From: a virus
Reading direction: 5' to 3' (one strand)
IMG/VR virus record: IMGVR_UViG_3300044631_002329
Span: 1 to 23,071 of that record
Length of the DNA stretch: 23,071 bases
Shown here piece after piece: positions 6,159 through 13,148 of the stretch. How positions within the stretch are numbered: the stretch's first letter is position 1; each line of letters opens with the position of its first letter. Made by a program: the position numbers and the translations under genes. Under the pieces are notes generated by a model. The model was not told the DNA's origin. It saw nothing but the letters and a program-made list of their open reading frames with translations, and searched no databases.

Positions 6159-6749
6159 ATGACAATGACAGTAAAAGAAAAAACAACGACTAAAAGAACC
6201 ACTTCAAAAGCAAAAGAAGTTGTAAATGAAAATATAGATCTTCCTGCAAATCCTTTTGCTTTTGAAGTTTTAAATCTTGCTAGTTCACAAAGAACTAATG
6301 TAAAAAAAGTCGAAGTGCTTAAAAAATATGAGCACGATTCATTAAAAGCAATTTTTATATGGAATTTTGATGAATCGGTAATATCCGTTTTACCAGAAGG
6401 TGATGTTCCCTTTTTTGGGGATAATACGATGAAGACGACAACAATGTCTGAAAGAATTGAAGAAGCAGTTAAACAATTGAGTGATTCTTCAATCGGAGCA
6501 ATTGACCAAAAGTATTCTACAATACGTAAGGAATATGATAAATTTTATAACTTTGTAAAGGGTGGTAATGATTCTTTAAATGGTATTCGTAGAGAAAATA
6601 TTTTTGTAAATCTGTTGGAAGGTTTACATCCATTAGAAGCAGAGATTCTTTGTTTGTGTAAAGATAAAAAATTACAAACAAGATATAAAATTACTAAAGA
6701 AATAGTTTCTGAAGCATACCCAGATATTACTTGGGGAAATAGAAGTTAA
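6159..6749 (+). CDS. Conserved T4-like phage protein of unknown function, 196 aa (possibly DUF6433)
   Basis: A soluble protein with a basic, Thr/Lys-rich disordered N-terminus (first ~25 residues), then a compact domain beginning LPANPFAFEVLNLASSQRT. It contains KKYEHDSLKAIFIWNFDESV and ends with a helical part that includes LEGLHPLEAEILCLCKDKKL and ITWGNRS. The text resembles a conserved protein of T4-like phages that I associate, from memory only, with DUF6433. ATG 6159 was chosen; ATG 6165 would drop two residues. A late promoter motif suggests late expression, hence a possible virion or assembly role. Confidence 0.8.
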   Translation: MTMTVKEKTTTKRTTSKAKEVVNENIDLPANPFAFEVLNLASSQRTNVKKVEVLKKYEHDSLKAIFIWNFDESVISVLPEGDVPFFGDNTMKTTTMSERIEEAVKQLSDSSIGAIDQKYSTIRKEYDKFYNFVKGGNDSLNGIRRENIFVNLLEGLHPLEAEILCLCKDKKLQTRYKITKEIVSEAYPDITWGNRS

Positions 6750-6751
6750 TT

Positions 6752-7009
6752 ATGCTATTAATACATAAAAATTGTGATCCTTCTGTATCAAATAATAAAA
6801 GTTTACCCAGGAACTCTTATTTAATTACATATCTTGAAGATGATCAAACAAAATATGATATTGTTCAAGCAGGTTCGTTTGTAGAAGTATTTGATAATTA
6901 CTACGACCAATATGGTAAAGGCAATATCTTAAAGATTAAATGGACAGAAGGAACTGTAAATCCAAAATCATATAACTATCAAGTTAAAGATAAAAAAACA
7001 AAAAAATAA
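6752..7009 (+). CDS. 85-aa conserved cyanophage-type hypothetical protein
   Basis: It begins two bases after the previous stop codon, so it is probably coexpressed. The fold looks mixed alpha/beta: RNSYLITYLEDDQTKYDIVQ suggests beta strands, VFDNYYDQYGKGNILKIKW a helix and strand, then TVNPKSYNY and a Lys-rich tail. No catalytic or metal motif and no membrane segment are seen. The function is unknown. A terminator follows directly, so this gene ends the late transcription unit. Confidence 0.75.
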   Translation: MLLIHKNCDPSVSNNKSLPRNSYLITYLEDDQTKYDIVQAGSFVEVFDNYYDQYGKGNILKIKWTEGTVNPKSYNYQVKDKKTKK

Positions 7010-7012
7010 GAT

Positions 7013-7041
7013 AAAGGGGGGATTGTCTTCTCCCTTTTTTT
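7013..7041 (+). terminator. Rho-independent terminator after the 85-aa gene
   Basis: AAAGGGGG pairs with CTCCCTTT (one G-U pair) around a short loop, followed by a run of T. It lies four bases after the stop codon and separates the late block from the thyX unit. Confidence 0.8.
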
Positions 7042-7051
7042 GTGTTAACAT
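7023..7051 (+). promoter_or_regulatory. Weak sigma-70-like promoter overlapping the terminator
   Basis: TTGTCT (7023-7028, 4 of 6), 17 bases, then TAACAT (7046-7051, 4 of 6). It would start the 53-aa / 56-aa / thyX unit. The match is modest; it is supported mainly by position, since a new unit must begin after the terminator. Confidence 0.25.
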
Positions 7052-7072
7052 AAAGTGAGAAGAAAACATTCT

Positions 7073-7234
7073 ATGGATAAAGAAAAACTAAAACTTATTG
7101 TCCGTAATTTGGAACTTTTAGTTGATTCTCTAAAGGCAGAAATTTATTCTGATGTTTCTGCATATAAGACACCAAAGAGAACCATTACTGATTACGATGA
7201 AATTTTTGAGGATGATGACGGATATGCCGACTAG
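7073..7234 (+). CDS. 53-aa acidic small protein upstream of thyX
   Basis: ATG 7073 to TAG 7232-7234 encodes 53 residues: an amphipathic helix (MDKEKLKLIVRNLELLVDSL), a middle part ending YKTPKRTITDYDEIF, and an acidic tail (EDDDGYAD). An A/G-rich stretch (GTGAGAAGAAAAC) may act as the ribosome site. It overlaps the next small gene by 11 bases in another frame. The family is not named, but the composition and packing with thyX support a real gene. Confidence 0.7.
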   Translation: MDKEKLKLIVRNLELLVDSLKAEIYSDVSAYKTPKRTITDYDEIFEDDDGYAD

Positions 7235-7394
7235 TAGAGCAAAAAAACTAATTAAACTTCTTGAACGATTGGTAAAGCAAGAACATCTTTATACTGATGA
7301 AAAAATCAAAGAGATGAAAGAACAATTACGTTCACTCAAAAAACAATTTTCAGAACTTGAAGCAAAAACATCAAAAGGATTTGGAAAGAAATGA
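7224..7394 (+). CDS. 56-aa coiled-coil small protein, function unknown
   Basis: From ATG 7224 the product is 56 residues, almost all helical and highly charged (MPTSRAKKLIKLLERLVKQE, then KIKEMKEQLRSLKKQFSELE), with heptad-like spacing of Leu/Ile, so a short coiled coil. In-frame ATGs at 7212 and 7215 would add three or four residues and cannot be excluded. The open frame extends further back to 7152, but that part runs through the 53-aa gene in another frame and looks unlike protein. It ends in an ATGA overlap with thyX. It may oligomerise or regulate a partner; nothing further is visible. Confidence 0.7.
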   Translation: MPTSRAKKLIKLLERLVKQEHLYTDEKIKEMKEQLRSLKKQFSELEAKTSKGFGKK

Positions 7395-8077
7395 CAGTTA
7401 AACTTATTTCGGTAACTCCCGATGCAGAACAAACAATGGCATATATTGCACGAGTTTCTAATCCTGCGAATCAAGACAACCAAAACTATTCCAAGTTGCT
7501 TGCTTATTGTATTAAGCATAATCATTGGTCTGTGTTTGAACAGGCTACTATGACTCTTGAGATTGAAACGAATCGTGGCATTGCAGCTCAGATACTGCGT
7601 CACCGTTCGTTTACATTCCAGGAATTTTCGCAACGGTATGCGGACACAAATCTTCTGAGTGCTGATATTCCTGTACCAGAACTGCGTAGGCAGGATACTA
7701 AGAACCGACAGAACTCAATTGATGACTTGGAAGAAGAGAATGTATTTGTGATGAACAAGATGATTCAAGACCTCTTCAGGGACGCTCAGGATGTCTATAA
7801 TTATCTGTTGAGTCAAGGTGTTGCAAAGGAATGTGCAAGATTTGTGCTTCCACTTGCAACTCCCACTCGCATTTATATGACGGGATCATGCCGTTCTTGG
7901 ATACATTATATCAATCTACGTTCTGCAAATGGAACTCAAAAAGAACATATGGAAATTGCAGAAGCAGCAAAATGTGTGTTTATTTGCCAATTCCCTAATG
8001 TTGCTGAGGCACTTGGATGGAAACCAGATGAAAAATGTCCAGAATGCATTGATGCTCCTTCTATTTGTATAGAATAA
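7391..8077 (+). CDS. thyX: FAD-dependent thymidylate synthase
   Basis: ThyX makes dTMP from dUMP using methylenetetrahydrofolate and FAD. The signature RHRX7S is present: R70-H71-R72, then S80 (RHRSFTFQEFSQRY). The N-terminal segment (CIKHNHWSVFEQATMTLEIE) and C-terminal SCRSWIHYINLR match the family, and 228 residues is the usual length. Cyanophages commonly carry thyX for thymidine supply during replication. It is translationally coupled (ATGA) to the 56-aa gene. Its C-terminus CPECIDAPSICIE adds a Cys-rich tail. Its stop codon is overlapped by the next late promoter motif. Confidence 0.96.
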   Translation: MTVKLISVTPDAEQTMAYIARVSNPANQDNQNYSKLLAYCIKHNHWSVFEQATMTLEIETNRGIAAQILRHRSFTFQEFSQRYADTNLLSADIPVPELRRQDTKNRQNSIDDLEEENVFVMNKMIQDLFRDAQDVYNYLLSQGVAKECARFVLPLATPTRIYMTGSCRSWIHYINLRSANGTQKEHMEIAEAAKCVFICQFPNVAEALGWKPDEKCPECIDAPSICIE

Positions 8078-8080
8078 ATA
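8073..8080 (+). promoter_or_regulatory. T4-type late promoter motif for the 80-aa protein
   Basis: AATAAATA (7 of 8) overlaps the thyX stop codon and ends 21 bases before ATG 8102, the same spacing as before gp26. Confidence 0.45.
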
Positions 8081-8101
8081 TTTTTGTAATAATTATAAAA
8101 T

Positions 8102-8344
8102 ATGGCAATTTATCCTATTATTCATAAGGAAACTGGTGAAACAAAAGTAATTGAAATGAGTGTTCACGACATTACTCAATGGTATAAAGACAATCCAGAA
8201 TGGCAAAGAGACTGGTCTAAGGGTTGTGCTTCACCAGGAGAGGTTGGTGACTTATTAAGTAAACACGTTAGTAGAAATCCAGGATGGAATGATGTCCTCC
8301 GTAAGGTTTCAAAAGTTCCAGGTGCAAATGTAAAACCGATTTAA
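8102..8344 (+). CDS. 80-aa conserved phage protein (distantly FmdB-like), function unknown
   Basis: It begins MAIYPIIHKETGETKVIEMS, has a helix with aromatic residues (ITQWYKDNPEWQRDW) and ends GWNDVLRKVSKVPGANV. The beginning and end resemble small FmdB-like regulatory proteins common in T4-like phages, but the zinc-binding CxxC pairs are missing (only one Cys is seen), so this is a weak link. A late motif lies upstream. It sits two bases before phoH and may be cotranscribed with it. Confidence 0.75.
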   Translation: MAIYPIIHKETGETKVIEMSVHDITQWYKDNPEWQRDWSKGCASPGEVGDLLSKHVSRNPGWNDVLRKVSKVPGANVKPI

Positions 8345-8346
8345 CT

Positions 8347-9105
8347 ATGGCAAGAAAAAGAAGAAACAATGACAATCAACCAATTGGTGTTGGTTACACA
8401 TCCAAACAGATGAAGAGGAGAAAACCAATCAGTGCTGATTATCTCATTGATGTTGAACCTTTAACAGAGAATCAAAGAAAACTTTTTGAATCATATAAAA
8501 ACGGAAAACATTTGGTTGCTTATGGTTGTGCTGGTACTGGTAAAACATTTATCAGTCTCTATAATGCACTTAAAGATGTATTAGATGAGACAACACCATA
8601 CGAACAAATCTATGTGGTTCGTTCTCTTGTAGCAACTCGTGAGATTGGTTTTCTTCCAGGAGACCACGATGATAAGTCTGCTCTTTATCAAATTCCTTAT
8701 AAGAATATGGTAAAGTATATGTTCCAAATGCCCAGTGATGCTGATTTTGAGATGCTTTATGGTAATCTCAAATCTCAGGAAACTGTAAAGTTTTGGAGCA
8801 CATCTTTTATTCGTGGTACAACACTTGATAATTCAATCATTATTGTTGATGAATATCAGAACCTTAATTTTCACGAATTGGATTCTATCATTACTCGTGT
8901 CGGTGAAAATAGCAGAATTATTTTTTGTGGAGATGCCACACAATCTGATTTGGTTAAAACAAATGAAAGAAACGGCATTAGTGATTTTATGAATATTCTA
9001 AGAAAGATGGAATCTTTTGATATTATTGAATTTGGAGTAGATGATATTTGTAGGTCTGGACTTGTTAAGGAATATATTGTTGCAAAAATGGAAGCAGGTT
9101 ATTAA
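8347..9105 (+). CDS. phoH: PhoH-like ATPase
   Basis: A 252-residue P-loop ATPase of the PhoH family: Walker A G60-CAGTGK-T67, Walker B IIIVDE with D168-E169 followed by YQN, and the sensor-like IIFCGDATQSD. A basic N-terminus (MARKRRNN, later KQMKRRK) precedes the core. PhoH belongs to the helicase-like ATPases and is widespread in marine phages; a role in phosphate stress or RNA/DNA handling has been proposed but not settled. It is joined to the following exonuclease by TAATG, so the two are probably made together, which favours a nucleic-acid role here. Confidence 0.95.
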   Translation: MARKRRNNDNQPIGVGYTSKQMKRRKPISADYLIDVEPLTENQRKLFESYKNGKHLVAYGCAGTGKTFISLYNALKDVLDETTPYEQIYVVRSLVATREIGFLPGDHDDKSALYQIPYKNMVKYMFQMPSDADFEMLYGNLKSQETVKFWSTSFIRGTTLDNSIIIVDEYQNLNFHELDSIITRVGENSRIIFCGDATQSDLVKTNERNGISDFMNILRKMESFDIIEFGVDDICRSGLVKEYIVAKMEAGY

Positions 9106-9842
9106 TGTCTAATCCTTTAATTGAAAAATATAATGAATTATATGGTGAAAAACAAATAAAAAGTAATCTTTTCACTCATATTGATATTAATCTTCCAAAA
9201 CTTGAAAGGGAAACCATAGATGGTGTTCGTTATTACACAATACCAGAAGAAGATAAACCAATTAAACTTGTTTCAATTACTTCTGTAACCAGTCATAAGA
9301 ACCGTCAGTTCTTTGCTGATTGGAGAAAAAAAGTTGGGGAAAAGCAAGCAGATAAAATTACTAAACAAGCAACCAGTCGTGGAACTGATATGCATACACT
9401 GGTGGAAAATTATCTTTACAATAAAGACCTTCCATCAGTCCAACCTTTATCTGATTTTCTCTTCAAAATTGCAAAACCAGAATTAAATTGTATAAATAAT
9501 ATTCATGCTCTTGAAGGTTCTCTTTACAGTAAAGTTCTTGGTATTGCAGGAACTGTAGATTGTATCGGAGAGTATAATGGGGAGTTGGCAATAATCGACT
9601 TTAAAACTTCTAAAAAACCAAAACCAAGAGAGTGGATTGAACATTATTTTGTTCAATGTATGGCATATGGTTGTATGTTATACGAGATTACTGGTATAAT
9701 GGTAAAGAAATTAGTCATCATTATGGCTTGTGAAAACGGAGAATGCATTGTTTATGAAGAATACGACAAACAAAAATACATTAAATTACTCACCGAATAT
9801 ATTAGAGAATTTGTTAGAGATAAACTTCACCAATATGAATGA
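9105..9842 (+). CDS. PD-(D/E)XK exonuclease (RecB/Cas4/MGME1-like)
   Basis: A 245-residue nuclease. The catalytic core is D152 in AGTVDCIGEYNGE followed by D165-F-K167 in IIDFKTSKK, the D-x(n)-(D/E)-x-K pattern of the superfamily. An upstream helix RGTDMHTLVENYL has H97, the GxxxH feature of the RecB/Cas4/MGME1 group, and QCMAYG downstream matches the Q-x3-Y type motif. It likely degrades single-stranded DNA ends, in recombination or in recycling host DNA. It is fused by TAATG to phoH and overlaps gp33 by eight bases. No CRISPR genes are near, so a Cas4 role is not indicated. Confidence 0.85.
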   Translation: MSNPLIEKYNELYGEKQIKSNLFTHIDINLPKLERETIDGVRYYTIPEEDKPIKLVSITSVTSHKNRQFFADWRKKVGEKQADKITKQATSRGTDMHTLVENYLYNKDLPSVQPLSDFLFKIAKPELNCINNIHALEGSLYSKVLGIAGTVDCIGEYNGELAIIDFKTSKKPKPREWIEHYFVQCMAYGCMLYEITGIMVKKLVIIMACENGECIVYEEYDKQKYIKLLTEYIREFVRDKLHQYE

Positions 9843-10089
9843 TAAAGTAAAGGACGAATTAAATAGTAAATTTTTATGTCCTCAAAGGTTTGCTCAGGAT
9901 ATAGAAAACATTGTAAAAAATTCTAAAATTAATTATATTGACGCAATCGTTACTTATTGTGAAGAGAATAGCATTGAAATTGAAACGGTTTCTAAACTAA
10001 TTTCAAAACCATTAAAGGAAAAAATTAAAAATGATGCTATTGAATTGAATTTTTTGAAAAAAACTACTCGTGCTAAATTGCCATTGTGA
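9835..10089 (+). CDS. 33: Late-transcription co-activator gp33
   Basis: An 84-residue protein from ATG 9835 (MNDKVKDELNSKFLCPQRFA), with ENIVKNSKINYIDAIVTYCE in the middle and a basic/hydrophobic end, TTRAKLPL. The helical DAIVTYCEENSIEIE segment and the AKLPL ending resemble gp33 of cyanomyoviruses, and the order 33-59-32 matches T4. In T4, gp33 binds the RNA polymerase beta flap and the gp45 sliding clamp to activate late promoters, fitting the late motifs in this window. The frame is open back to 9730 but that part lies within the exonuclease gene and reads as out-of-frame sequence; the ATGAATGA overlap supports 9835. Confidence 0.78.
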   Translation: MNDKVKDELNSKFLCPQRFAQDIENIVKNSKINYIDAIVTYCEENSIEIETVSKLISKPLKEKIKNDAIELNFLKKTTRAKLPL

Positions 10090-10676
10090 CCCCATTTGAT
10101 GTATATAAAACTTACTTAGCATTTAAAAATCATTTTACAAAAGAAAATTACGATTACTTTAAATATTGTGGAAAGTCCAGAGCATCTCTGGACTCTTTTC
10201 ATAAGAGGAAAGATAGATTTTTCTTTGAACGAACTTCTAGACAGAAGAGTGATGATGAAATCAAAGCATATTTTGTTGCAAATTTTGTTGAATGTAATGA
10301 CCCACAATCACTTTGGATTGGTGAAATTATTCGTAGTGGGGAAGAAACATATACTAATTGGTTGAAAAAATCTCAGAGTCTTTTTTATTTGTTTAAAACT
10401 GAATGTGAAGTTTTTATCCAAAAAGATAATTTTGAAAAATTGTTTGAGGTAAAAAATAATCAACATCCAGAAATTCTTAAAAAGTATTTTCAAAAAGCAG
10501 TCAGTTTAGAAACAATGGTGATATTGGATATGATATTGGGTTATGTTAAAAAGTTTGATAAAAAAATAACAGACCCAGTGTGGGAAACCGTTAGGTTAAG
10601 AATTATAAAATACAAACCATTTCTAAATATTGATGTAGCAAAGTACAAGAAAGTTCTTCAGGAGATTGTGTTATGA
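10086..10676 (+). CDS. 59: Helicase loader gp59
   Basis: A 196-residue homologue of T4 gp59 (217 aa), which loads gp41 helicase onto gp32-coated forked DNA. The N-terminal half aligns by eye with T4 gp59: DVYKTYLAFKNHF, then KRKDRFFFERTS where T4 has KRRDKYFFQKLS. The C-terminal half shares the long helices with SLETMVILDMILGYVKK and ends KYKPFLNIDVAKYKKVLQEI, where T4 has AYRKILNIDSQKAKNVF. It starts with GTG in a GTGA overlap with the gp33 stop, an uncommon start, and ends in an ATGA overlap with the DUF1825 gene. Its neighbours gp33 and gp32 support the call. Confidence 0.92.
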   Translation: MTPFDVYKTYLAFKNHFTKENYDYFKYCGKSRASLDSFHKRKDRFFFERTSRQKSDDEIKAYFVANFVECNDPQSLWIGEIIRSGEETYTNWLKKSQSLFYLFKTECEVFIQKDNFEKLFEVKNNQHPEILKKYFQKAVSLETMVILDMILGYVKKFDKKITDPVWETVRLRIIKYKPFLNIDVAKYKKVLQEIVL

Positions 10677-11005
10677 GTAGATTTTTTGATTCGGAACAAG
10701 TCAGAGAATCTTTACTTGAATTGGAAGAACTTCAGCAGAGTATTTTTGATGAATTGTTTTCTCTTCCTTTCTTTGACTCAAAACAAAAAAAGGAACATCT
10801 TGATAAGATGAAACTTTTTTTAGAAAAACAAAAAAATTTTGTTTTTAGATTATCATTGTCTGATGACCCAGAAGCAATTGAAATGAAAAATAGAATTCTG
10901 GATTCTGCCAAAATGTTTGGACTGAAACCAGGAGACAATTTGAATGTTTTCTTTGAAAAACTGGAAGAGTCAATCCAAAACCTTGAAGAAACACTTGACA
11001 AATAA
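10673..11005 (+). CDS. DUF1825 family protein
   Basis: A 110-residue, highly helical, acidic protein. The pattern MSRFFDSEQVRESLLELEEL, then KKEHLDKMKLFLEKQKNFVF followed by RLSLSDDPEAIEMKNRI, matches DUF1825, a family known from cyanobacteria and their phages (recognised from memory). There is no catalytic motif; a coiled-coil or adaptor role is likely. It lies between helicase loader gp59 and ssDNA-binding protein gp32, overlapping gp59 as ATGA, so a role in replication or in host interaction is plausible. The gp32 promoter begins within its last codons. Confidence 0.85.
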   Translation: MSRFFDSEQVRESLLELEELQQSIFDELFSLPFFDSKQKKEHLDKMKLFLEKQKNFVFRLSLSDDPEAIEMKNRILDSAKMFGLKPGDNLNVFFEKLEESIQNLEETLDK

Positions 11006-11023
11006 CTTCATTACTGCTACAAT
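10995..11023 (+). promoter_or_regulatory. Strong sigma-70-like promoter for gp32
   Basis: A perfect TTGACA (10995-11000), exactly 17 bases, then TACAAT (11018-11023, 5 of 6): the best host-type promoter in the window. The predicted start near 11030 gives a leader of about 39 bases. Confidence 0.75.
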
Positions 11024-11024
11024 T

Positions 11025-11067
11025 AATACGTACAATACGTCTCAATACTACTAATACGGAGAATACG
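11025..11067 (+). repeat. Five regularly spaced AATACG repeats in the gp32 leader (possible gp32 operator)
   Basis: AATACG occurs at 11025, 11034, 11053 and 11062, with the variant AATACT at 11044, giving steps of 9, 10, 9 and 9 bases. The fourth and fifth copies flank the ribosome site GGAG (11058-11061), which is 7 bases before the gp32 ATG. Confidence 0.8.
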
Positions 11068-11068
11068 A

Positions 11069-11965
11069 ATGTCTTTTGCTGATCTTAAAAAGCAATCCAA
11101 GATGGGTTCTTTGACCGAGAAACTCATCAAACAAGTTGAGAAACTCAACGATGGTGGTTCCAAAGATGATGATAGGTTTTGGAAACCCGCAATGGATAAA
11201 GGAGGAACTGGTTCTGCAGTAATCCGTTTTCTTCCTGCCCCCGAAGGTTGTGATCTACCTTGGGCACAAGTTTGGTCTCACGCATTTCAAGGACCTGGTG
11301 GATGGTTGATTGATAATTGTCTTACAACTCTGGGACAAAATTGTCCTGTTTGTGAGAAGAATCGTGTTCTGTGGAACTCTGGTTCTGATAAAGATAAGGA
11401 AGAAGCACGTAAACAAAAACGCAAACTTTCTTATTTTGCAAACATTTATGTTGTAAAAGACCCTGCAAATCCATCAAACGAAGGAAAAGTTTTTCTTTAT
11501 AAGTTTGGTAAAAAAATCTTTGATAAGATTAGTGCTGCGATGCAACCAGAATTTGATGATGAAGAACCAATTAATCCTTTTGATTTTTGGAAGGGTGCTA
11601 ACTTCAAACTGAAACTGGTGAAGAAAGATGGATATTGGAACTATGATAAGTCTGAGTTTGCAGCACCTTCTGCTCTTCTTGACGATGATGATGAACTGGA
11701 ATCAATCTATAAATCACTTAACAACTTGAATGATTTTGTTGCTCCAAGTGAGTTCAAGTCTTATGAAGATTTGAAGAAACGTCTTGATTACACTCTTGGT
11801 CTTAAAGGAACACCCAAGTTCCAAGACCCAGAAACAATTGATGAGGAAGAAGAAATTGAAGTTCCAGTTAAGCAATCTGTTTCTTCTCGTTCTTCAAGTT
11901 CTTCCAGTGAAGATGAGGATGAAGATGATGCACTATCGTACTTTCAAAAACTAGCAGAAAGTTGA
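11069..11965 (+). CDS. 32: Single-stranded DNA-binding protein gp32
   Basis: A 298-residue homologue of T4 gp32 (301 aa), which coats single-stranded DNA and organises replication, recombination and repair. The basic N-terminal cooperativity arm (FADLKKQSKMGSLTEKL) is followed by the core with SAVIRFLPAPEG and the zinc site H71-x12-C84-x7-C92-x2-C95 (NCPVCEKN), close to the T4 H-C-C-C set. The Ser-rich linker and acidic tail (SSSSSEDEDEDDALSYFQKL) match the T4 protein-interaction domain. It has its own strong promoter and a repeat-rich leader that may allow autoregulation of translation, as known for T4 gp32. A strong terminator follows. Confidence 0.97.
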   Translation: MSFADLKKQSKMGSLTEKLIKQVEKLNDGGSKDDDRFWKPAMDKGGTGSAVIRFLPAPEGCDLPWAQVWSHAFQGPGGWLIDNCLTTLGQNCPVCEKNRVLWNSGSDKDKEEARKQKRKLSYFANIYVVKDPANPSNEGKVFLYKFGKKIFDKISAAMQPEFDDEEPINPFDFWKGANFKLKLVKKDGYWNYDKSEFAAPSALLDDDDELESIYKSLNNLNDFVAPSEFKSYEDLKKRLDYTLGLKGTPKFQDPETIDEEEEIEVPVKQSVSSRSSSSSSEDEDEDDALSYFQKLAES

Positions 11966-11972
11966 AATAGTT

Positions 11973-11999
11973 AAGGGAGGTTTATAACCTCCCTTTTTT
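11973..11999 (+). terminator. Strong rho-independent terminator after gp32
   Basis: AAGGGAGGTT (11973-11982) and AACCTCCCTT (11986-11995) form a perfect 10-bp stem with a 3-base loop, followed by T residues to 11999. The minus-strand gene ends inside the T run, so it also marks the convergence point, but on the minus strand no long T run follows the stem. Confidence 0.9.
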
Positions 12000-12291
12000 A
12001 TACCCCTGTTATTTTTGGATTATAACCACGTTTTGTAGTTTCATTTACATATTGTGAGGATTCATCGTACTTCATAATATTCTTCATATCACTGATGAAT
12101 ACAGAAAGATATTCTGGTTTTAGAATTAAAATTAACCTTTTATTTTCATTTTGATCAACTTCATATTCATAATTTGTAACTGCTTTAAAACTATTTTTTG
12201 TTGATATTGTACTTCCTGTAGTACTTGTAATTTTAGTATCTTGCTTTTCTGTGGATATTTTTATTTTTACACCAGGTAATGGAGTTGCCAT
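11998..12291 (-). CDS. 97-aa protein resembling the C-terminal module of baseplate wedge gp53
   Basis: The N-terminal part (MATPLPGVKIKISTEKQDTK) is Thr/Ser/Lys-rich. The segment TNYEYEVDQNENKRLILILK followed by PEYLSVFISDMKNIM resembles, by eye, the end of T4 gp53 (VLENEKLRQIKIIAKSD followed by INSFMNDLIRIM) and the usual NYEHEV-NEKKRLI ending of single-chain cyanophage gp53, as I recall it. It lies 13 bases downstream of gp53 in a different frame, with in-frame TAA codons before its ATG, so it is made separately. I infer a split baseplate wedge subunit; an independent baseplate protein is the alternative. No Shine-Dalgarno site is evident. Confidence 0.65.
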   Translation of the reverse strand: MATPLPGVKIKISTEKQDTKITSTTGSTISTKNSFKAVTNYEYEVDQNENKRLILILKPEYLSVFISDMKNIMKYDESSQYVNETTKRGYNPKITGV

Positions 12292-12304
12292 TTTTTATTT
12301 TTAT

Positions 12305-13147
12305 TTAGGATTGAGGTAAGAATTTAAACACTGGAACAACTTTTCCATCTTGAAGTTCCCCAACAATTTCATATAATGATGGATCTAATACAACGTCATT
12401 TTCAAAAACAACATCACCAACTTGTATAGTTGTAGATATATTATTTCTTCCAATAATTGAAAAACTTCCACCCCAACTATTTGGCCAATCCGATAAAGTA
12501 TTTGTGATTGATATTGGGGTATTAGTATCTCTTGCTTTTACTTGCAAGAAAGATTTGTTAGTTTCAATATCCTTTACAATAGTATCAGTATTTTCGTTTG
12601 TTACATAATTCCCAAAAACACGAACAAATTGATTTAAGTTAATTGTGATTACATTTGATGTATCTTCACTTGGAAATTCCGATAGATTGTAATTTAAATC
12701 TGTTGAATTTGTCGTAACTGATATTGTTTTTCCTGGATCAACTTGCAAACCACCAGGAATAATTAATCTATCGTATTCATCTCTGACTTCTATTGTTTCA
12801 TAGTGATGGACTTGTGCAATTGTTTCATCATCACCATATTTGTCCAGTAGATATTTGTAAAGACTATTATTATCTAAAGGCCATTGGTCATTTAGATTTG
12901 TAATATTATTTGTAATTAATATTACCCAATCAAGAGATGAATCATTATAAACTTTTTGTGCTACTTGGTCTGGTCTCTCATTATCTATTATTTGGTAATA
13001 TTCAAAGGCAGAAACTGCATTTGCAATATCATCTCTAAGTTTTGCTCTTTTAAATAGATTTTTTGTTACAGTATAATCGTCATTAAAAGATTGATTTGGA
13101 AAATTTGAGACGTACTCAAAGTTGGGAAGTTCTCTGAAGTATGACAT
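12305..13147 (-). CDS. 53: Baseplate wedge subunit gp53
   Basis: A 280-residue protein; T4 gp53 has 196. The N-terminal ~95 residues match gp53 (MSYFRELPNFEYVSNF; TVTKNLFKRAKLRDD), including the LysM-like segment ERPDQVAQKVYNDSSLDWVI (57-76) followed by LITNNI, where T4 has RPEEVANAIYGNTQLYWVLL. KYGDDETIAQVHHYETIEV follows as in cyanophage gp53. After that, ~150 residues of beta-rich sequence replace the expected short C-terminus, which instead seems to be the 97-aa neighbour. gp53 joins baseplate wedges around the hub. It starts directly after gp48 ends (one base between). Confidence 0.87.
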   Translation of the reverse strand: MSYFRELPNFEYVSNFPNQSFNDDYTVTKNLFKRAKLRDDIANAVSAFEYYQIIDNERPDQVAQKVYNDSSLDWVILITNNITNLNDQWPLDNNSLYKYLLDKYGDDETIAQVHHYETIEVRDEYDRLIIPGGLQVDPGKTISVTTNSTDLNYNLSEFPSEDTSNVITINLNQFVRVFGNYVTNENTDTIVKDIETNKSFLQVKARDTNTPISITNTLSDWPNSWGGSFSIIGRNNISTTIQVGDVVFENDVVLDPSLYEIVGELQDGKVVPVFKFLPQS

Positions 13148-13148
13148 A

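Noticed and set aside
7152-7223. N-terminal extension of the 56-aa protein
   Set aside because: It overlaps the 53-aa gene in another frame and its sequence (MFLHIRHQREPLL) is unlike the helical remainder.
9730-9834. N-terminal extension of gp33
   Set aside because: This is the exonuclease gene read out of frame; ATG 9835 gives the expected gp33 length and a typical overlap.
9105-9842. Cas4 of a phage CRISPR system
   Set aside because: The nuclease shares the fold, but no repeats, spacers or other cas-like genes are in the window.
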